Source of the DNA: Zeus faber
Lineage: Eukaryota > Chordata > Actinopteri > Zeiformes > Zeidae
Direction: 5' to 3'
Length of the DNA: 64,000 nucleotides
Assembly (NCBI GenBank): GCA_960531495.1
Contig: OY482864.1
Location: 8,163,144-8,227,143 of the forward strand
A model generated the notes under the pieces. That model was given only the letters and a program-made list of their open reading frames with translations, was not told the origin of the DNA and did no database searches. The translations under genes and the position numbers were made by a program. Below are positions 32,331 through 43,700 of this stretch, one piece after another. The stretch's first letter is position 1. Each line of letters opens with the position of its first letter.

Positions 32331-35300
32331 ATGAGTGCCCTGTTTGCCTGCAAGGACCCCGGCCAGTGGAGAAGGGTGTATGAGAAGTACTGGGAGGTGG
32401 TGGAAGCCAAGTCCTCAGGGAAGGGAAAGAAGTCTGGCAAACTGCTGGCGCTTGACAAGTGGTGAATGGGGTTTAATCTCTCGGCAGCTGAAATCCCCTG
32501 CAGTCCCAAATCCCATCCCATACATTTCGATTTCACGTGAATGAGTGTTGAGGATACATCCCTTTGCCAGGTATCAAGAGGAGCTGCCCACGGCCATTTT
32601 GAGTCGATCTGAAAAACATGTGACTCTGCCGGAGCTGGTGAAACTAATGGAGTGGAAGCTCACTGTAAGTTTTCATGTATAAACACAAGAGTTCAAATAT
32701 CCACAATAGGTTTGAGATAGCGTTATTGTGAATGAATCTATATACAGGCTGAGTCTCTTGAAAATGTCTAAGCTAGACCTCTCATTTGTCATCAAAATAC
32801 AAAATCAGCCATTGGCTAAGTTTGACTTAACGGGCATCATGTCGTGCAGAGAGGTAAATTTCGGCCACGGCTGCAGCAGCTGGTAGCATCCAACGGCGAG
32901 GAAACTGTGGAAAAATGTTCCAGAAAGGCCTTCAGCTTCCTGCCTGATGTGAAGGCAGCCATCGCAGAGCTCAGCACTCTCAAAGCTCTCGGGCCAGCGA
33001 CTGCCTCAGGTAACTTTCCAGTTTCTTTGGAGTCGTTACATTTAAAACAATATCACCATATCAGTTGACGTAAAGACTGCACATTAAGCGCCGTGGTCGA
33101 AAGCTTGCACTGCAGGGCTGAGGCTGTCACTCTCCCCGCTCTGTTTAAGTGTATTTAATATTCAGGAACCATGAGCTCTGCGGTCCAGGGCCACATTTAG
33201 TCTTGGCCTCTGACTGACTGTCCCTGTATGCCGCAGCTGTGCTGGCAGCGGGCGCCCCTGCGCAGGTCGCGTTTATGTCTGATGAGGCTGTGGAGAGCGT
33301 ACCCGGACTGACCCCCATTCAATACACAGCAAAGCACTACGGGCTCTACCTGGGCAAGGTGGCTGAGCGGTCCAAAGAGCTAAACAAAGGTAAGATAGGC
33401 CGTCGACCAACTTCTGCAGTTTTTTCCCCAAGCCGTATGCTACCATAAGGATCCAGAATGTACAACTGGATCAGTGTTATTCAACCTTTTTCCCCGTGAG
33501 GACTTCAAGGTCTTGAAACCTCCCCTAAAAAAAAAGTCATTTGCAAATATAGTTTATAGTAAACCAGGTCGAACAGTCACATTCATTTGTGGCTTTTATT
33601 GCCTATTCACACAGAAAGCTGCACAACTAATGAAAATAAATAATGAAAACAAATTAATTAAATTAATAATAATAATAATAATAATGATAAAAAGAATAAT
33701 AATAATAATAATAATAATAATAGTAAATATAGCTGCAGGCAGCAATACACAGGGTCCAGTTTAGTCGTCTTAGGTACATATTATAGTTCCCTGGATTCTG
33801 TGCAACGCAGCACGAGTTAGTTTTTCGATGTTTACAGCCACTTGAGATGAACAGTGGATTTATATAGCATTGGTTCATGATGTTACATCATGCGACTGTG
33901 TTCTCAATGTTAGGCCAGCGTTCTTAAATTTTCGGTGAGTTTGTAACGTTTTATCAATATTTCTTGATACAAATGTAGATCGGTGTGAATCAAACTTGGA
34001 CGGCAACGCGTTCCCATTGTTGTTTGGGGAAAATAACTGGGAAGGATTTTGCTTCATTGGTTTCATCTCCCAGTAGTGGTGCAGGGTTGTTCCCTTCTGC
34101 TGGTGCTACAGACAACATGTCATCAAAGTGCTGCTCTAACACTTCCCGTACAATATCAACTGGTTGGAAACATGTTCCATAAACATACCATGTTGTTTAT
34201 CAGTTAATGTTTCATCAATATTTTCATCTTCTGAACTTAAATCGGCATTTTCAATATTATTAATGCACATAGCTTCATTATTGTAATTTGTGGTTTTTGG
34301 ATGTTCTTCAGTTTTGGAAAGAGGATTATTCCATTCATTGTTCAATTCTACATCCTTATACGACTTGTTATGTATTCTTAAATACGCTAACACTGACTTT
34401 CGGCTATTTTTCAGCATCTGGAACAATAACAAAAACAAACTTTGTAATTACTTTACATAACAATAATAATAAATGCATTTATTTTATAAATATAATAAGT
34501 AAATGTTAGTTTTAATTTGTAGTTCATTGTATTTCTCATGTTAAGAACCTACAATTGGAAAATTCAGTTTAATAGATGACACGTCTATATTGTAATGCAG
34601 ACAACATTTATTGAGCTTGAACATTAACTTGTCAATACTAATCACCTTTTGCCTTTTCATTAATTTCTAGGTTTAGGTATAGGAAACGGTTTATACATGA
34701 ATTTTCTTTAAAAAAAAACGTTTTCCTTTTACTTTAAACCAAACCATGTCATTGTTATAACTTACCTTGTTGAATGTAAGTACATGTGCAGTCTCAGGTA
34801 GGTGGTGTTGTATCTTGTGTGCCTCAATTATGGCGTAATTACGTAGGTTTACGTATTAACAGAGGTTTACGATAGTAGCCGAACTTACATAATTTGAGTG
34901 GTGAAGTTTTTCAGTGAATTACATTTGGATTCAAGTTTTCAATAGGTTTAGTTTTAATGAAATACTAAAAACGTTACGGTAATTCTGTGAGTAATTACCA
35001 TTGCATGGCTTCTATTTTTCCGAACACCTCTGCTGGATCTTGAACGCATCACTCAGTCGTACATGTGGAGAGTGAATTCGACTCCTGTGGGCTGGGCCCC
35101 TATTGATGATAAAAAATAAATTTTAAATATGAACAAATTGTATTATTTTAAACAAACTTTTATCCTATCAGGTTTATAAACTTTAAATAAACATATTTCC
35201 TGAAAAATGTAATTATTCATGTCAAATTAGTCCTTAAAATGAATATATTAAAGGCCTACTTTTTTTTTTTTCTCATGCCGTTTGAATACTACTGAACTAG

Positions 35301-35595
35301 ATGGTAATTTGCTTTTCCTTTGGGTGTTATCTTGATCATTGTTCTATAGCTAAAGACGAAAAGGAGAGGGTGATTTTTTTATTTTACTGGCTATGTGTTT
35401 GAACTCTTCTCCTCAGTGGACGGGCAGCGGGACTGGACGCCCCATAGGGTGGAGCTGTGTCTGTGGACGTGGGCCACAGCCAAGACGCTGCAGCTTTCAC
35501 TCCTGGAGGAGTTTGACATAAACTGCGGTGATGTGACAAAGTGCGCAGCCTCAGACACCAACCAGAGACCTGTGAAGAGGATGAGGACCAAATAA
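32331..35595 (+). CDS. Amun-like HhH (DNA glycosylase-fold-like) protein, 5 exons, complete, 238 aa
   Basis: Exons 32331-32461, 32571-32664, 32850-33009, 33237-33389 and 35417-35595 join in phase to 238 residues. N-terminus MSALFACKDPGQWRRVYEKY; then LVKLMEWKLTRGKFRPRLQQ; then a helix-hairpin-helix-like segment, LSTLKALGPATASAVLAAGA, followed by FMSDEAVESV; the tail is basic (RPVKRMRTK, nuclear-signal-like). Small fish and invertebrate proteins of this layout resemble Drosophila Amun, annotated as having a DNA-glycosylase-like domain. I infer a nuclear, possibly DNA-binding role, and see no obvious catalytic Lys/Asp pair. I know of no human orthologue, but did not search. The last intron is almost entirely a hAT element. 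AATAAA occurs immediately at the stop (35591) and at 35707. Confidence 0.82.
33472..35294. mobile_element. hAT-like element filling intron 4 of the Amun-like gene
   Basis: Left end CAGTGTTATTCAACC, right end TTGAATACTACTG (imperfect inverted repeats of the common CAGTGGTTCTCAACC type). The flanks AACTGGAT (33464-33471) and AACTAGAT (35295-35302) look like an 8-bp duplication with one change. The interior is AT-rich, with an ATA-microsatellite at 33661-33722 and a decayed frame at 34010-34438. Confidence 0.65.
34010..34438 (-). pseudogene. Decayed transposon protein fragment, Helitron-like N-terminal segment
   Basis: On the minus strand: an acidic/asparagine-rich segment, then after a frameshift near 34160 EVLEQHFDDMLSVAPAEGNN and NEAKSFPVIFPKQQ. 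The AP.EG..P ... SFP..FP pattern resembles the segment preceding the Rep/helicase part of Helitron polyproteins. It is too short for certainty. Confidence 0.4.
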
Positions 35596-37844
35596 AATCT
35601 TGAAATGGGTTCAATTGTATACCTTTTTATGTGTAATACCAATGCACTGCCTTTATACTATGTGATACCAATGTTTTCCCTGTTGTAAGACGAGTGATTT
35701 TACTTAAATAAAACATTTATATAGAAAATTATCAATTCAGTTTTCAAAAAGGTAAATGTTGAATAGTTTCAGAATATCCAGCTTTCTCATCTTTTTTTTT
35801 TAAAATAAATAATGTACATTACCCTGTGACAGTCAAAAATCATGTTTTCTTCACAAATAAAAAAACAAGCACTGGCACAGTAAAGATGTTGCCACAATAT
35901 TGTTCTTTAATCATATTGTTCCTAAATTAAAAGCAAGTACAATGAACAGTACAAAATAAAACAAAATATAAATATATTTACAATATAAAATGGTTCTGTT
36001 CAGAACATTTAAAAAGTACAATATATCATGAAATAATTAATGAGGACTGATATAAATTATCAATATGTAAATTTAGTTTTCCTTAATTTTTTTTTTTTTT
36101 TTTTTTCGTATTTTTTCCACGACCCAGAGAAAAATAGCTTCTTATTTTGTTGTAAACGTGGTATTTGTACAACCTCTGCCGTGGTTTTCGAAGAGATCGC
36201 ACCTCCTAAGCTTGGCACCATGTTATCAATGCAAGTAAGCAGCTTGTGAAAAGGACCACAGCAGCGCGGGGATGACGTCACATCGACGTCAAACCACACG
36301 TCACAACCTAACCAGGGAAGGACCGCTCTCTCAAGCGCTCCCACAGACGGTCTGAACCCAACTGAGAGGCCACTGAAGAACATGGAGATGCTGTCGGTTC
36401 CAAATGGAAAATGGAGGCAAACTTCCTCACCCCCCCTCCCTCCGTTTAACTAGTTATGACCAAATTGGCCGTGAAGTGGAATATTAGAGCGGCGTTCACC
36501 CCTGCTCTTCAGCTGCGGAAGCGACGAGCCAGCCGAGGCCAAACGGGCCTTCAGTTACAGAAAGCTCTGAAACCCGAGTGCGATTCCTAACTCCATATTT
36601 CATCTAAACGGATAGGGGTGGATCAGGGAGCCGTGCAGACTTCTGAAGCACCGGCGTTCAGGCGGCGCGCTTGATGGGGGTTTTCAGCGGCGTCCCTGGA
36701 GGGTTAGCTGACTACTTCGAACTTCAGTGGTTGGCGTCGCGCTATCGCGTGTTTCTGTGGTCCTCGGCATAGAAGTCGGAGAATCCCTGGGGTTGCTGTC
36801 GATATATTATATATAAAAAAAAATAAAAATAAAAAAACAAGGTTGCGATTGGAAAATGAATAGGGTGAGCATCCAATGACTCTTGATGTATATACAGTAA
36901 TCTGTCTCTAGAGCTACAGTAGCCTGTTTTTTACCTGCTCCCATGGTGAGTAGTCAAGAGTATATTCAGTCAAAGCAGGTCACGGCCTCAGGTCAGAGCA
37001 GCTACTATTTACATATAATTCACCTATAGAGTAACAGTTTACTACATCGGTGATGCATTGGCTTTCTTTTACTGGTTTCTAAGCATGATAATGCATACAT
37101 ACTGTACAGTCAACACGAAAGCAGCCCTCTTGCCCGTTAGTTATTTTTGGATTTATATAAACAAGGCATTGGGCGTTAACAGCACAATGGATTGGGGGGG
37201 AAAAAAAGAGGAGGAGGAGGATGTACCTTTTTTTTTTAAACAAAAAAAAGCATCGAAGAGTGTTTATGGCACTAGAACAGTATGGCACACAACAAACATG
37301 TCCGTAAAGCACACATTACGACGAGTGCATCAAGGCCCACCTATGAGGAAACACAGGGACGGGGGTACAACACGGTAGTCAGAGAAATCTCAAGTATGCT
37401 GCTACAAAGTTTTGCTTTTTTTGTTGTTGAATTTGAACGAGCACGGCGACATTAAGTAGGAGAAGCTGGAATACCTAATAAAAGTCAACAAAGGAGACGG
37501 ATCTACAGCAGGGATTGGTACTTGGATTACGTACTTTCCGCGCGACGCTTGGGTCATTTTGTAAAAGGCTGCTCCCTCTCGCTTTCCATGCTGTGTCGTC
37601 ACACCCCCCAAATGCATGTCCGTCACCAAGTTGGAAAACAAATAAATCACTCAAAAGACGACAATTACACCGACATCATGCAGCCTGTCGGATCCGTTTG
37701 TTTTAAGGGAGATGTCCCGTCGGTGTCGCAGCTTCGTACACGCATGCACCGAGGCGATCGCACGGCTGTTGCCGTGAAGGCACAAAGGCCCCTGCCGCTG
37801 TTTGACAGGAGGTGCCTAAATAAACCCCATCTTCCTTCTCCTCC

Positions 37845-37847
<3 letters not shown>

Positions 37848-37883
<36 letters not shown>

Positions 37884-37900
37884 ATATATATATATATTTT
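37848..37900. repeat. (TC)n followed by (AT)n microsatellite
   Basis: Pure TC dinucleotides running directly into about eight AT units. Confidence 0.95.
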
Positions 37901-38249
37901 CTTTTTAACGTGGTCGAGTAACTCTTTAAAGTTGAAGAGGCATTAACATTAACATTAACTTGCTCTCCGACCTCCACTATATTTTCCTCATAGGCTAAAG
38001 GGATAAGTCTGCATTATTCATTAGTGGATCCGTGCCATCCCTATCGTAACAGGCGCCCACCCCCTAGTGGGCCACGGATGAATTGCAAGGGGGAGAAAAT
38101 AAAAGATTAAAAAAATAAATAAATAAAGTACAAAAAATAAATACAAATAAATATAAAATAATACAATTTCTTTCTATTTTAATTTATTTCCATAATTTGT
38201 TTTCACTATTATTAGCGTACTATTATTTTTTCATTAGTTGTGCACATTT

Positions 38250-38405
38250 CTGTGTGAATAGGCAATAAAAGTTGGTTTACGATAAAACGTTAGTTTGCAC
38301 ATGACACTTTTTTAATTTGTATTTTATTTGTACTTTTTAGGATGGGGGGCGTCAAGTCCTTAAAATCCTAGGGAAGGGGCTCGGCAAAAAAGTTAGAATA
38401 CCACT
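38250..38405 (-). repeat. hAT-type terminal fragment, inverted relative to 33472
   Basis: The reverse complement begins CAGTGGTATTCTAACTTTTT and continues like the left end of the element at 33472, including the block ATTGCCTATTCACACAGAAA. A single end was seen. Confidence 0.5.
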
Positions 38406-39999
38406 GTATTAATTAATACATTGACTAGTTATTTTAATGTAGGTGGACTTAAATAAAGATGGCTTCTCTACCTTATTGTATTTGTGCTGGGACTTTCTAC
38501 TTGAGGTCTCTAATGAGAAGCAGGGTTGTCATTGTCAAGATTAGAAAAAAAAAAAAAATACTTTTTTTTTTACTAAGCAGCCAGTGGATATTCAGATGAC
38601 TTATTGATCTGGAAAGCTTGGAAATGTTACAATAATGAGTAACTGAAATTGCCATCCAAGTGCTGCTTTTGCGCATGCTTGAAACGGTCCATGGCTAAAA
38701 TGCCGCTGGACGTCTCTCTGTAATGTGAGAATGTTGTCAGAGTGTTTCTAGCTACATGGAAATACTTATTACATTGGTGTCAGAAAGACACAAATATCCA
38801 CAAAAGAAACTGATCTAATCTCCTGCAGCCTTTGACCGTGGCAAAGCCAAATGGAAAATAAAACAACGGAAGCGTGGCAGAAATCAGTCAATGGATTCCG
38901 ACCAAATATTTTGTTTTCTGCTCAGCTCTTGTCCTCAGTTTATTGGTTCTTCTATGGCTTATTTTGTAAAGCACTAAAGTGTTATATTAAGTCAAGCACA
39001 CCAGAGTCATTGGTGCTCATCAAAGAAAGCATGGGGATTTGAATCCTTTTGTTCAAACAGAAGACCAACGCCAAATAGCAAGGTAGCAGAAAGACAACAA
39101 TCATAGCATTGAATTTGCACCATTTGAAAATTTCTCCTCTTTTACCCGAAACAAGGAAAGTAACACAAATATACTGTTAATGAACATACAATATACACAT
39201 CCACCGTTACATGGGATCAAATGGAGAGAGAACTGAATAACACTTTTTTTTTTTTTTACTTTTTTTATGGGTACATTCCTTTACAAAAGTATACAGTCCC
39301 TAAGAGTGAGAGAAACTGAGGTACAGTTTATTCTGAGCCTGACGGCGACCCCGACGCTCTCTGGTAGACAGGGAGGTCAGAGGTCAGGAGACGACACATC
39401 CGCGCCCTCCCGAGTTTAGTCAGCTAGAGCGCGAACAGGCAAAGGCCTTTATTTGTGTGTGGGTGTGTGTCTGTGTGTGCGTGTGGCGTGTGTGTGTGTG
39501 TGTGTGTTTGTCAATTATTTTTTTCTCTTCGGTTCTCCAAGCTGATTTATACAATATCAGGCAGTGGTTCTTGTCAAGCACACAAAAGATGAGACCCTTT
39601 AAATGCCTTTGTTCTGGAGTGCTAGTACACAAGATGAAATATTCCACACGGTGCTTAAGCGAGTCGGCGGTTAGAGTATGACGACACGGCGATACTCAAA
39701 CTCAAGTGTCATTTTCTCTCTCTTTCTACGGTCGAGTTCATTTCCCACCTCGATCGTCTGGTCGCAACCTTGAATCTGCGCTGCGCTATGCTCTCGCCAC
39801 TGGTTATATCGACAGTGTCGGTAAAATGTCACTGAAAGCAACGTTTTAAAAAGACCCCATGAATGTCATGTGATAAAACCATAGCACGCTGCATGGGAAT
39901 CATGCAGGCCAAAGAAAGTTTGGATTAAATGACACCTGAAACAGGCAAAAATGATATCTTTGTGTCATTCTTCCTCCATTACAGCTTTTGTTTTTACTT

Positions 40000-40040
40000 G
40001 GGGGTTGGAGGGGGTTGGAGGGGGTGGGGGGGTGGGGTGG
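40000..40040 (+). repeat. G-rich quadruplex-prone tract
   Basis: Successive runs of G5, G5, G5, G6 and G4 separated by TTGGA or T; the pattern meets the usual G-quadruplex rule on the plus strand. Confidence 0.75.
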
Positions 40041-40728
40041 TTTCGCAGTGACCATGAAACGCTACATCGGGTGCTCGCTTCCATGGCAGCATGGAAAACA
40101 TTTTCTACTCTACTATACTATAGTATCTTTGCCTGGTTAAACACAGCCAATGTTACTAACAATCAATGCCCTACTCCTGTTCAGTTGTGGTGAAATAGTG
40201 AGAAGAACCTCACCTCAAATCCTGCCTCAGAAGGTGGCGATGACTGCTTTATATCACTGGTTTTTAAATATGCATAATTCCCACCAATTTCCCCTTCATT
40301 AACTACACTCAACATTTCCACTTCATGGGGTCTGCAAACAGCCTGTACTGATGGCTGTACCTTCTGTTTTAAAAAACAGCTGTTAAAAAAGGACAATTAA
40401 AAATTGCAGAAATGTTTTCCGGCCGCTCAGAGGTGGAAAAGATTTCAACCCTAATAAAGTATGTAATTGTCCCTCAAATTGGATATGAGGTTCTTTCACC
40501 TGTACTTGTGGGTTGCTTCTCTGATCCCTCTTTAATAAAAGAGACGTACTTCTTGTATTTGCAAAGTATCGAAACGAAAGTGTTCCGGGTGCTTTAGTTT
40601 GCTTTAAATTGACTGATATCGGTTGAATTGAGGTGAAATGCGAAAGGAAGCAGGAAAACCTGGAGTCAATGTGTATGGTGGGAGAGACGGCCTGGGAGGA
40701 GGCTCGAGATGGGGCCGGGGGGCCTTTA

Positions 40729-43700
40729 TCAGGGAGGCGGCGGGATCTGCACGCCTAGCAGCTCGTATGCGAAGATGTTCCAGAAGATGGCGAAGAGGAG
40801 GAACGTGATGAAGGAGAAGACGATGACCCACCAGGAGCACTGCTTCTGCAGGCTCTCCTCGTAGCTGCGCAGGATGAGCAGCCCCATGCTTATGCCCACC
40901 ACGGCCCCCGACAGGTGCGCCATGAAGCTGGGCTGCGGCCCAGAGGAGGGCAGCGGGGGAGAAAAGCGCAGCCACACGGCGCGGCCCACCTCCGAACTCA
41001 CTGCGAGCGACGAGAACAGAGAAGAAGAGAGGAACAGAGAGAAGGGGCTGAGCGCGGACGTGTTTGATTAGCTTCTGCTGCGGGGTGAGCCGAGTGGGAT
41101 TGCGGGTGAGGCGAAGTGCTGAGACTGGGCAGGATTATAAGCGCGGGGCTTAGACTGTGTACACAGCTCTGGTTCGGGATTGAGATGACTGCATAATGAC
41201 GGCTGTTGCTGTGCTACATGTGGTAATGCAGTGTTTTCCAGTCTGGCTCAGCATGCAGATGGGTTAAGAAAGGGGGATTAATAACTTGAAAAATAAATAA
41301 CTACTAAAATAACGTTCCTATTTAGAACATTTGTGTCACCTATTTGAAACACACCACAGGAGGCTTGTTGCTCTTCGCGTATGTGGGAGACCGTGGACAG
41401 ATGGATGGAACATATTGCTTACTAATAAAAGTCAGAGTGATTCAGGCGCCATGTAGATACAAAAGCAATGCAGCATGACTCACAAAGTCCAATAAGCAAA
41501 CCACTCACTCCAAGCCATTAAAAATTATTGCATAAAGGCCATGTCCTGCACTCCTTTTCAGGCTAATAAATCCCACTCTGATAGCAAATGTTTGGCGAAT
41601 TGGTTACACTGCAAACAGGTGTAGAGTCTTTAAATGTGTTCATTATAAAGGAAGATTCTGTAAGGGATAGGTGTTGCTGAGGACATTGTAAGGACAAACC
41701 CAGAGGAACTTACTGCAGACAAGTGCCAGGATCATCCTGAGGAGCTTGTATGGACACCGCATCCCAGCCCAGTTCTGCAAGACCAACAGAAAACCTCTGC
41801 TTAGCCAGATTAACAAAACAGTCATGAGCAATACAAACATATTATCAGCACAGCAAGAATCGCTTCACTTCATTTTTCTTCTGGACGCATTAATACTAAG
41901 GAGCAACAGGCCGACGGAGGGCTCCAGTACCAGACGGAGACATGATTATACATCTGGCTGCTCTCCACTCGCTGGTTCCATTCCAGTGGCACCCCATTAA
42001 TCAGGGCTACGATAGCTTAACAGAGGGTGAGAAAAGACCAATAAACAGCGCTGGTTGTTCTCCAGGGAACAAAAACAACAACAACAACAACAACAACAAG
42101 AAGAAGAACAACAACAACAACAACAACAAAGGCATCTGGCCTTGGAATAACAGATTTGTTCCTCAGGATAAATAATTGAACCTATACCATCTCTCTAGAA
42201 GTTCCTCAGTCTGGCTCGATGGAAGAGCGTTTTTTCCTGTTGCTGTTCTTTGTGCAAAGCAAGTAAAGACTAACAAGCACGCAAGATGCACGATACCTAG
42301 CCAAAGTGAATAAGGTCTAATCCTATAAGCGCTGTTGTGGCCGATATCTAATGTAGCTGTGGAGTGACAGGGCTCATAAAACCATATAAGAAGTCACAAA
42401 TAAATGATGAGTATCATGGTAGGAAGGCAGAGCAGCATAGATAAAGCAATCTCAACATTAGGGAGGCAGACGGCTGCTACTTTTTTCAGTACAAGGTGAA
42501 TTTCCCATGACACATCGGAGCTATCGCATCTCTCTGCAAAAAGGAGGCCATGCCTCATTTTGCATCTTGCAGATCCTGTTATTATACTGTTTACTTTGAA
42601 TTGAGGAACCGTAACATAAGCGCATAGCATAGCAACTGTTCTTTTTATAGACTCATTTTTCCCTTCGACGTGTAAACAAACTTCCCTCCCAGCCTCTTTC
42701 AGTGGATGTGAATGGATGTTCTGTGCCTGAATCGGAAGGAAGGATGAATGCAATGATAACAATAAATATAGCTGCAGGCAGCAACACACAAGGTACAGCT
42801 TAGTCAGTTAGGTACATATTACAGGTTCCATAAAACACATTGTTTTATATCGACACCAATTCCAAATTTCCCAATTCTTCAATCTCAAATGTTAGACTAG
42901 TTGAACATATTTGATATATAACCAAATTAATTGTCTAATCAATTAATTGGCTATTAGGATCTATAATTTCAGGGCTTTTTGCAAGCTTTGACTTGTATAA
43001 CTTCGGATGATGATGTCACAATGCGCCTCGCTGCTCAAACGAATCAAGTTGCGCCAACGTTCTTCAACTTCCAGTAAATGTCGAACGGTTTTTCACTAAT
43101 TTCTACTTCAAATGTACATTTGATCAACCTCGAACAATAAGATGTCTGAAATGTTCCGGATCCAACGGAACCCCTAAAGAAAACCTGTCGTAATCGAGGG
43201 TTGCTCCAAGTCCGCCGTGTCCACACTGGCATGGGGGAGGCATGCTGTTTTTTTTAATGTGGATTTAATGGTTTGGAAATGAATTGTGTATACATAAAGA
43301 CATGTTTACTTTAAATTAAGCAACTTATTTTTGTCGGTTATTGTTAATGTTTTATGTTAACATGTTTTTAGCTATTTTGGTTACCGGGGCTTCATTGGCT
43401 CATGTGTTCGACCAATCACTGTGGAATTATGTCTGGACCAATCACCTTGCACTTACGCTACTGATGAACAGTTACAGAAGAAACAACCCATCACCTGCCT
43501 GAATTATGAAGTGCTTCGAGCGGCTAGTCAGAACCCACATCTGCTACTCCCTTCCTGACACCCTGGACCCCATTCAATTTGCATATCGCCCGAACAGATC
43601 TACGGACGCCATCGCCCTGGCAGTGCACACCAGCCTCTCCCACCTGGACAAGGGCAACACATACGTGAGGATGCTGTTTATAGATTACAGCTCAGCATTC

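Larger units (their letters stand above)
35720..40728 (-). other. Long non-coding stretch, probable rhbdl1 3' UTR and intergenic DNA
   Basis: No exon-like frame with domain content in 5 kb. At the left end, minus-strand sequence of 3'-UTR character (ATTAAA-type signals near 35900-35930) faces the Amun-like gene's poly(A) site at about 35710. A full CRE palindrome TGACGTCA lies at 36273-36280 in a GC-rich patch. How far the rhbdl1 transcript extends cannot be told from sequence. Confidence 0.35.

Noticed and set aside
36060..36383. 107-residue minus-strand frame
   Set aside because: Ends in a poly-Lys run from a poly(T) tract and has no domain; probably untranslated DNA.
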